From Syngnathus acus (lineage: Eukaryota; Chordata; Actinopteri; Syngnathiformes; Syngnathidae): a DNA stretch of 64,000 nt. Below, in pieces: positions 50,701 through 61,300 of the stretch. The stretch covers positions 9,398,786 to 9,462,785 of the forward strand of contig NC_051100.1 of NCBI RefSeq assembly GCF_901709675.1, read 5' to 3'. The notes beneath the pieces are model-generated. The model saw only the letters and a list, made by a program, of their open reading frames with translations, was not told where the DNA came from and did not search any database. The stretch's first letter is position 1; each line of letters starts with the position of its first letter. The translations under genes and the position numbers were made by a program.

Positions 50701-51168
50701 GAGCGGCAAAGTCGACACGCATAGAGGTGGTGTCAACTAGAATAATCCCCGGCCGATTAAGGGCAGGGTGCGCTTCTACGCATAGACGTTCATTTTTTAT
50801 ACTGTGTTTCTTCCTTGTTGAGTAGCCATCAAGATTTGTAAGGTTGCCTACCTTTCTCTGATGGTAGAATAGAGTCCTTGCCAGTTACAATTATGTATGG
50901 TGTTATTGTTGTTGAGGTTCTGCTGCTGGTACTGTTGCACAGTGGTAGTGGTGGCAGGTGCCGGCGTTTTGGTGGGAAACATGTCTGCTGCCATCTTCTT
51001 CTTCTTCTTGTTCCTCAAAGTGATAATCTCATAGCAGACTGGGGGCAGTTTGGGGCTGCCACTGGCATTCCCCTTCTTGGAGCTTTTGCTTGACTTGCTT
51101 TTCACTGACTCAGGCAGCATTAAGAAGAAAGTCAGACATTTCATGTTCCTTCCCTTGGCATCGACCAT
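46698..51168 (-). CDS. btbd3: BTB/POZ domain-containing protein 3 (complete, four coding exons, 519 aa)
   Basis: Exons 51168-50852, 49907-49817, 48297-48179 and 47730-46698 join in phase (2, 0, 2) through GT-AG introns and give 519 codons plus TAA; human BTBD3 is 522. Domain order: a basic/Ser-rich N-terminus ([20 protein letters not shown]), BTB from about residue 115 to 215 ([18 protein letters not shown]), BACK about 215-320, and a C-terminal PHR domain from about residue 374 to the end ([19 protein letters not shown] ... [11 protein letters not shown]). The N-terminus separates it from BTBD6. BTB-BACK-PHR proteins are thought to act as adaptors. Mouse BTBD3 enters the nucleus on neuronal activity and steers dendrites toward active axons. 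Teleost a/b paralogue status cannot be decided here. Confidence 0.97.
47731..48178 (-). other. btbd3 intron 3
   Basis: This is a 448-bp GT-AG intron with no repeat recognised. Confidence 0.92.
48179..48297 (-). CDS. btbd3: btbd3 coding exon 3 (BTB core)
   Basis: The acceptor is ttttttaacag|TAT and the donor TTGAA|gtaagg, giving 119 nt. It encodes [20 protein letters not shown], then [19 protein letters not shown], plus two bases of Lys. These are the BTB core motifs (S-x-VFHAMFYG, I[10 protein letters not shown]). The acceptor lies in a T-rich tract. Confidence 0.97.
48298..49816 (-). other. btbd3 intron 2
   Basis: This is a 1,519-bp GT-AG intron. A 14-C run lies at 49557-49570. No element is recognised; the purine/pyrimidine-biased stretch at 49370-49410 is simple sequence. 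Confidence 0.9.
49817..49907 (-). CDS. btbd3: btbd3 coding exon 2 (start of BTB domain)
   Basis: The acceptor is gtgcttgcag|A and the donor CACAGG|gtaagg, giving 91 nt. The first base completes Arg, then [20 protein letters not shown] and [10 protein letters not shown] follow. This is the opening beta-strand/helix of the BTB fold. At 30 residues it falls below the usual ORF-length cut-offs. Confidence 0.97.
49908..50851 (-). other. btbd3 intron 1 (between coding exons 1 and 2)
   Basis: This is a 944-bp GT-AG intron. About a third of it is a plus-oriented retroelement 3' end (50040-50370), and a T-run lies at 50591-50602. Confidence 0.9.
50040..50370 (+). mobile_element. 3' end of a non-LTR retroelement, antisense in btbd3 intron
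   Basis: A T/G-rich segment ends gggcctgaatttccccatcc, ccggggatcaataaatattc and then a (CAAT)n tail. The GAATTTCCCC...GGGGATCAATAAA ending with a short tandem tail is typical of fish L1/L2-type LINE 3' ends. It is 5'-truncated with no ORF of its own. Confidence 0.6.
50852..51168 (-). CDS. btbd3: btbd3 coding exon 1 (start)
   Basis: The ATG at 51168-51166 is the first in-frame ATG after a TGA at 51297-51295 and has G at +4. It matches the human start ([17 protein letters not shown]). The exon ends ..TIRE plus AG at donor AAAG|gtaggc. A lysine run is encoded by five AAG codons at about 51009-50995, followed by MAADMFP. That internal ATG (50994) corresponds to the start of the shorter human isoform, so a second translation start is possible. 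Gln/Asn-rich low-complexity residues ([12 protein letters not shown]) precede [12 protein letters not shown]. Confidence 0.96.
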
Positions 51169-51730
51169 GAGTGTGGTGAACTGCTGAGCAGTGGAACAGA
51201 GCGCAGAAAGGACATTCACCGGGAGGAGACAGCTGCGAGGGAGGACCTGGGAAGATGACAGCAAAGGTTGCACGCCTCGGACGCAGTGCAGCACTCACTA
51301 ATCCACTAGGAGACTTCAAAACTTGCTTGTCTGTTTATTTCTTCGAAGAGGAAAGTCCACACTTTTCATCCACTTTTCTTCGGGTTGAACTTAGATTAGC
51401 TCTTGTGAATTCCATTTCTGGTTCAGCGTGATGAGACTCGCTCTTGAAATAGCTTCTTCCCCCCTTGTCGCTCTGCTGAGGGTTGGTCTGACAGCCTCAG
51501 ATTTAATGCTGCTGCAGTGGTTCTCAGACAGACAGCAACGACGCCCCGGTCCCGCTCATCTCCCAGCTGTGTTTTTCTTTACAGCTCACTCTCCCCTCTT
51601 TGGAGCGCTTATACGTTCTCCTCAACACTTGCTTCGCTTGCTTCCTCCATGAGCGCAGTCGCCATCCTGGATGCTGTGTTGGTGGATGCTGCGCTGCGCT
51701 GCTCTGCCCCGCCGCACATTCTGCTGACTA
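51169..51730 (-). promoter_or_regulatory. btbd3: btbd3 5' leader with several upstream ORFs (inferred extent)
   Basis: Upstream of the start the minus strand is GC-richer and carries four short AUG-initiated frames: 51719-51609 (36 codons, MCGGAEQRSAAS...), 51415-51335 (26), 51369-51316 (17) and 51215-51141. The last is out of frame and overlaps the main start. If they are in the mature mRNA they would be expected to lower or condition btbd3 translation. Possible splicing of the leader is not resolved. Confidence 0.5.
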
Positions 51731-51880
51731 GAGAGATTAAATGGGAGAGCACGGAGGAGACTGCGCTCCAGCCCCCTCTACACCCCCTCACACACACCAC
51801 CTCACCCTCGCATTACACACAACTCCTCATCATGCGGCCAATGGCAGTGCACAGTTTTCTTGATTGGCTCATGCAGCCCA
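51731..51880 (-). promoter_or_regulatory. Candidate btbd3 promoter region
   Basis: On the minus strand a CCAAT box (gagccaatcaag, about 51872-51861) lies upstream of a GC/GA-rich stretch (gcgagggtgaggtggtgtgt) leading into the leader. No clear TATA box is visible. The placement is inferred from composition and motif only. Confidence 0.3.
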
Positions 51881-52148
51881 TACTTGAATATGTAATTGTC
51901 AAAGTCTCAATTAAAGAGACAGCTATCTGCCACGGGAATGATCTATTCTCATCCAAATCTACTTCCTTTAGCCTTATCTGCAGCTGTCACATTCAGGCTG
52001 CTAATGTAGTTTTAGTTAATTGATGCATTTTCTTACATTTTTAGTCCCTTCAAAACAGTTTTCTGTATTCATGACACATGCACATACTTTTCTTTTTTTA
52101 CTTGCGCATGAGTCTCACTCGCTCATATTGAAAAAGAGGATTTTTTTT

Positions 52149-52284
52149 GGTCTGTCTAACTTGTGCCTGCCAGTTGACTGGCAGCCAGTCAATGTTGCTC
52201 CGCACCTCTCTCTTGTCAGTCAGATGGGAAAGGCTGCAGCTCACCTGCGTCCCTAATTTGGACAAGTGGTAGAAAACAAACTAT
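52149..52284 (+). repeat. SINE/L2-like tail copy
   Basis: It reads ttgtgcctgccagttgactg, gcagccagtcaatgttgctc, gatgggaaaggctgcagctc and gacaagtggtagaaaacaaa. This parallels the same tail family as at 26158 and 43384 and is clearly diverged. The tRNA-derived head is missing. Confidence 0.6.
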
Positions 52285-55200
52285 GAGTACGTAATATAGA
52301 CATTTTTTTTTATGAAAATGTAAAAAATACTGGCACTATCAATAAAAATAACTAGAATAGCAATAATTATATATTTTTTTAGAACAACAGCTTTGTGTTT
52401 TGCCTCTTTCATGATTAAAGTCTTGCTTAAATCAACATTTTCTTTTGTGGTAGGGGGAGAGAATGAACAAAAAAATCACAATATATTCGAGACTGAGAGG
52501 AATTGTTCTTGTGAAGTCATCTCTGCAGAGCAATGGACTGAGCCATAAATGCAATGCACTTTTGCCCAATGTATAATGCATGCACTTTTGCTCCTCTTGC
52601 GCAGTTGGCACTTTGCACAGTGGGGATTCTATTTAAAGGAGCAGTGTTAAAATGTTTTAAATGTTTGTGTGAGATGGTACTAAAGAATCAAATGCTGATA
52701 TTGCAATATTTATACTGCACATCAATTGAAATATTAAAATATTCCCTGTTTACCTTACTTTAAAGTTTTGAAAAGCAGTAACCCTGTTGTTGATACTGCC
52801 TAGCTGTGCTACCATATTATTTGCAAAAACAAAAGCAAAAATCCCAAACCCCAAGACACGATGGAAAAGGTGTATTATTTTTTATCCACTTCTTTGAACT
52901 ACAGTATTGATTTTTCCTTAATCCCCAATTAACTGTCTCAGTTTTTTCTGCACTGAGGAGCATTAGCCCGCAAAGCCCCCTTATAGAGTGTGCGATGTAA
53001 AACAGACATTTGCTATGGTAACATGGGACCAACATTACAGGGCACGGTGCTCTGAAAAGCCCGGCCACTAGAGATGTTACCTTGGAAACCACATCCACAC
53101 GCTTCAGCAGGACACATTTAGGACACGGAACAACTGACTATGGTGCAGTAATACACAATTAATTCTGCAGCCTCTTCTTTGACAAGGCGCATGCCTCTTG
53201 TTTTAAAATCTGTATAGCACGCACTGTTTAACAGTTTGATGATAAATCAAATGGTTGTGTATAGCACTGTCATACTAAACGACCTCCTGCTTTTTTGATT
53301 GCATTTTATCTCATCATCCGAAAGTGCATTGTTGGAAGTTGAATAACGATGGCACAGCGACAGGCACACTATCAACTTTTGTCTCACACAATGTCATTGT
53401 TCCGTAGTATTTATTTTCCCCCAACAGGAGTGTGATGGTGTCATTGCGCGGTTATGCAGTCCTCGTGATGAGTTGTTGTGTTAAAATAAACAAATGCACT
53501 ATTTTGAGAATTTCACGAATTGTGTTCAAATAATTACTAGAATGTAAAGTGTGAAATTTGTTCTATCAACATTTTATTATGTTGCTATAACCACCATATG
53601 GGGGATCTTGTGTGAGCACACTTCTTTGAAATAAGACAGGTTTGTGCTCTTCTGACTAAAAAAAAAACAAAAAAAAAACGTTTGAGGCTACATGCCAATT
53701 TCTGGCTTGTTCACAAAGTCAAACAAAGTTGTTCTTAGTAATACTCTTTATTTTTAATTATTTAATTAATTTAATTTTTATGATGTTCCAGCCAATAAGT
53801 AGATTGAAAAAAACCAATCTCATATGTGGTGGAGTTGGCTACCAGCCCGTCATGTATTTGAGCTCAGATAAGAACTCAAGTTGTGAAAGAGCTCTTCTGC
53901 ATAGAGACACCTGCTCGGAGTTTTGGCAGAGAAAGGATGAGACAAAAAAGAACTGCGATGAAGGCCCGGAAGAAAGTTACACACACTGATGCACACACCC
54001 GTGAGGACACACTAATGCGGAAATGCTTTGAAAAAATAAATGATGGTACCTTCTGTGGTATCGAGCTGCCAGAAGGTGTTGCCTAAACAGTGAAATTGTC
54101 CGTCTGTGGAGTTTTGAATACATACTGAAACATGCATCTCAAAAAACTTTACCACCAAGTAGCACTAAAAATCTTCTTGACTGTTAAGTGGGGAACGAAG
54201 CCCGAAGAACTGACCAAACCTAAGAACACTCTACTGATTGTGTCAAAATTAGTCAAGCAGGCGCCCTTTTTTCAATGTGTTTGTGACTCAAAAAATTGTT
54301 GTTTATATTATGTCTGTAGATGAACTTTTTTTCGATTTTATTTGCTTGTGAATTGACACTCAAAACTGTCTTTGTTACCCTCTGGAGAAACCTTCCTTAG
54401 CCGCCACTGCATTTGGGATACAAATTGAATCTGTATTGAAGAGAAAAATAATAGATGGCTCTGACAGGAGGAAGGCATCTACGCTGACAATTTTCCCGAA
54501 TCTCATGACTTAAAGTTCCTTTTGAACAGTTATAGATGTTTTCTCCTTGTTCACAAATTTCATCATCAAGGAGCCACAGTACTCAAGTGGTAGAGTCGCC
54601 CAGTAGCTGAAAGTATCCTTGTGGAGGATACTGAAGTATCACTCATTTCTGATGATGTTCCAAGTGTAAATTTCCCTACTCCTGAGATGAGACTAAAATA
54701 GATAACGCCATCAGGATTTTTAACTTCTAACCAATGATGGTAGGAGTTTAATTTTTTTCCCCCCCAAATCCAGTGGGTCAGTCACAATATGTATGGTTGA
54801 AATTGCATATGCTTATTCAGAAAGTCAGAACCCTCTAGGGATCCACAAGCTTATTTAGGTTAAATGCATAAAAATGGGTGCTGCAAGGGCAATTTTCAAG
54901 ATACCGCACTTGTGTCCTTTATTTGTGGACACGGTAAGTAATGGCAGCATAGTGAAGACCTTCTAACCGCTGCCCACTGCCTGCTTACACACCGACCCCG
55001 TTTTTCAACTTTGCACACTCATAATGTGAAATCTAATGCCAGTCAGAATGGTGCCAGCTTTTACATGAGATGTTTGAGATGACCAAACTCTCAATATAAG
55101 GTGTGACCTCACATCCTTATTGAAGTTACTGAATTGGTCTGTACCAATCTCATTCTCTCTGCAGTTTCTCCCCAGTCATTTTTTTCGCCAATCATTACAA

Positions 55201-58200
55201 TCAATCATTGTCTATGTACTACTCCCGAGTGCGCTGTCTGTCTTACTTCCGATTAAAAGAAATAATTAGACCACACTATTCGTATTATTGATTGTCCCTG
55301 TAAATGTCCACGGGGTTTGTATACAGCGACATGCATGGTAATAGTTGAATAGTCGCGAAGGCATGGTAAGTGCCAAGCCAAAAACAGAAATTGTCCATTT
55401 GTGTGCTAAAAAATGTATGCTGTCTTCTGCACACATGGCTTTCTGTTTAAGCAACACTATAACACCTGCTGCTTGGACCCACTAAAAATATGGAGAGTAA
55501 GGTGTTGATAAGGCTCTTGAGTCTTGGCCATCTTTCCTATGGATGTTGTAAAAAGCTGACCATACTGCTCATTTGGGGAAGTCTGCATCACATGCAGCTG
55601 TACACAAGGAGGCTTGGTCATAAAGTGGAATGACCAATTCTTTACTTCCTGCATTTGCCAACCACTTATCTGAGTTGTATCCTCTGGAATAATAGATTTG
55701 AACCTTCCTTCCACAACTGTGAGGTAGTAGATAAAGAAAGGAACATCCTGACAAGACAATAACTGATGGAGATCAACACACACGCACACATTAGTACCAT
55801 TTTATCATCCCAATAAAGCAAGGGAAAAGTGGCAGCGGGAGAAAACAATGGGCAATGATGGGCTCAGCTGTCCAGCGGTTATAAATGACATCACAACAGA
55901 GGCACAGAGCGGGTTTGGCAGAGAACAATGCAATTTAAGCACATATTAAAAGGCTTCAAAAACAGTATTTGTCGTACAACAAACGATTTTTAAGATTAGG
56001 TGACTGGATTTATTTCATACTACTGTTAGGGCACTTCAGTACATTGGCCAGATGCTGAAGCTTGTTGTAATTTGGAGGCTGTCAGCTGACCACAATGTGT
56101 TATAATGGAACATGAAATTCCATTTTGTGTGTGCGTGCGCGTGCATGTGTGTGTATGTGTGCGTGTTAATCAACAAACCGCGGGGCAACAGAAGGTCAGG
56201 AGGGAGATTGCCTTTTTTTGAACTGAGCGTAAACAGTCCCGGCAGAAAGCTGTGGAAAAGCTAAAAAGTGAGATACGGTTTTGTGGAGCACATGGGAGAA
56301 GCCGTTCAAAGACGATTCTTAATCCATTTGTACCCAAGAACACCCCACCCCTGCCACACATCCCCATCCTTTTCCAGCCGTCAGGCTAATCTCTGACACT
56401 GCGTTAACATAAAAATGTTCACAGCAATTTGAATCCAGTATGTGTCACCAACACCTCTTTTTATTCATTTTCACTAATTACCTTGTGCTGCAATGAAAGC
56501 CGATGGCTTAACCTTCTCAGAGTTAATGTTTCCTGATTGCCTCAGTCCCATGGGGGTGGGACTGACCTTTTCTGAATCTATTACTGTATCTAACCCAAAC
56601 AAAATGGCACTAATCACACTAACGTGTTGGCTGCTATGAAAGGCTTGTCATTCTATTGCAATTTATAGTAATAAATAACAATAATGAGACGTGAGATTGG
56701 TTGTCTGTCCTTGTCGGTCTGTATTTCTGGTTGTGCGATGTGATTGTAATGTGCTGGGATAGAGCTAAAGAAACGGGGGGAATGACAAACATTTTTGAGT
56801 TTTAGTTCTGGTCTGTCCTAAATGTTCTTTTACCTCATTTCCTTCTTACTCTTAAAGGTGTAAATTGAAGTTTGCTTTCTCTGGTCTGAAACAGTTGAGA
56901 AGTCATTTTGGTTTCTGTGCCACCACAACATTTCTCTGATTGGTGTGTAGCTGGTGTAACAATACAAACAAGGAAGAACGTTTTTCTATATGACCTAGTG
57001 AGTCGTAACGACTAATTGAATGGTTTTACCTGCTGACTTATAGCACTCAGTCAATTACACAAATAACACTGGTCATCAAATCTTTACTATTCTTTTTTGA
57101 ATAAATATATTTAAATGGAATGTATTCTGTAACTTCATAGCTACGACTTACAATGCATGGAACAATCCCCATTGTGCAGGTCAAAGTTTAAAGAGAAAAA
57201 TGAATGTCTCAAACATCTGAAAAATAAAAATAGACAGTTTTCGAATCACTGTCAAAACTACATTTATTGACATTGAGTCATATCTGCTTAACATTTGCTG
57301 TTGACAAACTGTCTTGCACCTCTGTCCGGTCAGCTGACAATGATGTAATCAAGGAGTGTGTGTGTGTGTGGGGGGCCAGGCGAGTTCTGATGTGTTCTAT
57401 AATGCACCGTCAGGGCCCACTCTTGCATAAAAATCCCTGATGGAGAAATGAGCTTGTCGGTGGAAGTTGTTTTATTTATGGCTGAGTGCAGGTAGGCGTA
57501 GAACAGTTCCTTGCACTTGGGTCAGCTTCCAACTTGGGGCATTTGCACGGATGATCGAGCAAATTAAGTATCACACATTTACCTTGCGTCACGAGTGCAT
57601 GACTCTCTTATGCACACTGAAAAATAGTCATCCTCTAACATCTTTAAGTTTCTGTACAAGCATATACAAACCCTGATACATTTGGTCAGGTTAGATGGTT
57701 TCTTGTAATGACTTAACCACACACTGACCAAACAAACTGCACCAAAGTGAAATGGACTTAAGTGTGATAGTATGAAAATAACCTTAGAACCATTTATTTG
57801 ATTTGTTGAAAATTGCCACATTGAATTCTTACCATACGTGTTTCCTCTCCTATGAGAATTCCAATTTGGTGCAATTTCAGTCAGACGAATGTGTTTGCAT
57901 ATTCATTTTACTGATAAGATTTACTATCACAATGCAAACATAATGTAAAAATCATCAGAAATGGGAAGAAAATCACAAGTCATGTTTATATTTTTGTGAT
58001 ATGTACTGTATGTGAGCCTAATGCAGAAATAGGTTTTGGAGAAGAAGAAAAAAAAACACTCTGAAGGACAGCTGTCAATCAATGTAATCCCACAACTCAA
58101 CCATTTAACCTTCACTTCCTTTGAATGAGGAGTCCAACGTGACTAAACACAAATTCTATTAAGCCTGTCATTTTCTCTTAGTTTTGGGCTGAAGATGAAG

Positions 58201-58269
58201 CATATGTGATTGATGTAAAATATTGTTTTAGGCTCAAAGGAAAGACAGCACAATATAATTTCCACATCT
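52285..58269. other. Region upstream of btbd3, no gene seen
   Basis: This is non-coding DNA with short A-runs near 53660-53680 and a GT microsatellite at 56125-56166. Open frames such as 53729-53989 or 55457-55789 show no family motif. Human BTBD3 also has a gene-poor upstream flank. Confidence 0.5.
56125..56166. repeat. (GT)n microsatellite, interrupted
   Basis: A GT-rich tract is interrupted by GC and AT steps (tgtgtgtgcgtgcgcgtgca). Confidence 0.85.
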
Positions 58270-58312
58270 GCGAATTGCTATCCAGTTCAGGGTGTACCCC
58301 ACCTCTGAGCAC
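58270..58312 (+). repeat. Short SINE/L2-like fragment
   Basis: The words gctatccagttcagggtgta followed by ccccacctct match the central motif of the local SINE/L2 tail family. It is only about 40 bp long. Confidence 0.38.
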
Positions 58313-61300
58313 AAGTACTATCAAAAATCGATGAATTGCAAAATATTTTGCAACCCATTTCTAATTCCCCAAAATGTTTTGTTCATACATACAAAACATC
58401 TTAAAACAACCATCTGCACTCACAATTTGACCAAGGTTTCTTGTACAGTCAACTAGTAGTGTTCCTTTGCAGCTGCATTTCACCCTTGAGTGCTGTGAGG
58501 CGAATTTATCATTGCGAGGGGCTCGTGGGCTGCAATCAGCATTACGGGGGCATGACAACATCCAACGTGCCGCCCAGGTCCAATGTAGAGCTTGTCCGCT
58601 CTGCTTGAAAACTTGCCCACACAGTGTCACACGCTGACTGTGCATGCTCCCACACATGCACAATCAGCAAATGAAATATGGAAGTCAGTCAGAGGGAAGT
58701 ACTGGCTATATTAATTATAAGAATAAATTATACCCCTCCCAGACTCGTTTTAGGGAAATATGCTTCACTAAATGTAAATTGATTGTGCATTGTCATTGCA
58801 AGGGTACCACAGTATTATTATCCCCCCCAAGTGAAAGAAGCTTGAAGCGTTAGACTGTGTTCCTGAGCACACGCGGGTACATCATCAAATCAGTGACTCA
58901 CGGAAGTGCAACATCTTGAGCGTGTTCTCTTCACCCTGCCCCAAATAATTTACTATATAACAATACATCTGTTATATTGCTTTTCTGTGAAATGTGAGCC
59001 CAGCTGGCAAAATCTGATTTCGCTCTCCTAGCATAGTTTCTTCTTGGCACAAATTGTGTGGTATAAAAGATGCATTCTGGGTTTTTTTCTTGAAAATTGG
59101 AGTTTGAAAAGGCGGATTTTAATTGTAGCAATGGTTGTGAAATAATGTTCCTTCAATGTGGCACAGGCTGCGGTCTGTTAGATTTCCACAAATACAAAAT
59201 GTGTCTTAAAATCCCCATAAAATTATTCATCTGAGCACAAGATGAGTTATTTGTGCTGCTATTGTCACACATTGGTAAGCACTCAAGTGATTTTCATGCC
59301 GCTGGTGTTTGATAGCCAGCGGAATGCCCGTCGTTATATCGTAGCTATAAATGAATACTAAGCGCATTCTACCACAGCCGTTCATTCTTATACTTTACCC
59401 ACAGGGGCATTTTTAATACCAAATTGAATTATTCTTCATATAGAAACATCTGGTCTTAATAGAAGTCATTTTAACCCAGAACAAGAAAGCGCCACATTTT
59501 ATTTCTGAGGTTTTACTTTGAGTGTTTTGAGTCAGCCTCTTATCAAAGCTTTAAAGTCGTTTAATTTGATTTTATAATTGGCAGTGTACTGCCGTCATGT
59601 TAGCATTATACAATTAGTTTTTTTAACTCAAGACTAAATTGACTTTTGACCTCATCAATATACAGTGTATGTGTATATTTTAAGAATTTTAACATTCTCA
59701 TACTTTTATTTGAGGCAAGCAAGATTTTCTTACATATTATCATTAACATTATTCTGTATATATTCTCTATAGATTTCATTGTGCTGGTTAATATAAAAAA
59801 GATGGCAATATCTGTATTGTATATGGATGCGTACTGAGAGCTACTCTTGCACATTAGATTTACATTTGAATGATATCTTACACAACTGGGCAGTGTCATA
59901 GAATGGCTCATACTGCCATCGATGTGTGAAAGAAGATGCATCTCCACAGGTAGCCTTGTATTTTAGCATGGAGTATTTGAAATGAGGATGATCTCATATG
60001 CCACAGTAGTGCCATTGGCTCATCGAGTATACAAATAAAATAATCCCATTAGTTTTGTGCCAAACCAGGTAAATTGGATTCATTCATCTTTGCTCCAGAC
60101 CAGCGTCATGTGGTTTAAGAAATATAATAAAGTTCCCAGTGCGTTCGTGGTACTGAAGTGCCATTTTCTTTTTCTCTTTCATGTTAAAAAAGTTGAAAAG
60201 GCCAGTTACAGCCTGGAGCCTCATCATGCCTCCTAGAAATAGAGCTTGACATATCAGCCCAAGCATGAATAAGAGAAGATGTGCTTATGATGCAAAATTG
60301 TACCTGTCAGACATGTTTTGGTCCAGGTGCATAATGTGCATCATGCTTGGATTTAAAGCGCTTTTGGCCAATGACTCGTATTACTAGTATAGAGGCTGAC
60401 TGAATTTTATTTTTTAGGGAAAATATAAGTAACACAAATCCTTACATGAAATGTGCATCTTTTCATTTCCAATTTTTCTTCTAAGGAAAAAAACTTGAAT
60501 CCTCTTTTGTTATATTCCTTAATTCCTACAATGCATAGTCTGACACAAAATTTGTCATAGCGATGACACTAGCCAATCTAAAGTATTTTTGTCAAATTGA
60601 CAGCATTTCTTTTTAAAGATATCCAATACAAAGTATGATTTCACTTGTGTCTTGGGAGAAATGTATTTCCATGAACCTCCAATATGAAAGAGGACCTTTG
60701 CATCATGACTTGTTTGGAGGGGCTTAACCTCTCTACAATACAAACTATTACTGATCTGTTATTCATCTTTATTTCTTTTTCCTGTCCTCTTTTCACCTCA
60801 AATAGCATAGCGCACAGTTTGAAAAGATAATGTATTTAATCACGCCGCAGTCTCATTCGCCGGGGCACCATCGCACTCTGATGCGCATTGTGTGTTGTCT
60901 TCCTCTCGTTTTATTCTCGGCGTCAAAGGCAGATTTTCTCGCAGGGGTTGCTCGCAGACATTGGAATTAAAGCTGCAAAACTATTAAAAATGTATGGTCT
61001 GACCTATATTTTTCATGCAAATAAATAAATAAATAAAGGATGATGCAAATCTTCAGAAGTGGGACACAGGAAGAGCTAATAGCAGGAGCCCTATCCCAGT
61101 CCTGTCTCACTTTGCCTCACCTCATCTCCTCCCTTCAACCTGTCTCACACAACATTGTCCCCTCGTGGCTATGTTGGAATTGGCCTCTTTTATAGTACTT
61201 TGCTGGCATAGAGTGACTCACCTCTATTTGCACTCAGGGCAGTACAAAAAGTGACTCCCCTTGCATGCTATAATGTTATGGTGCACTGTGTCCTTATTAC

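Noticed and set aside
51517-52023. 168-codon plus-strand ORF over the btbd3 leader and promoter
   Set aside because: It is antisense to the GC-rich btbd3 5' region, with no domain; open frames are expected by composition.
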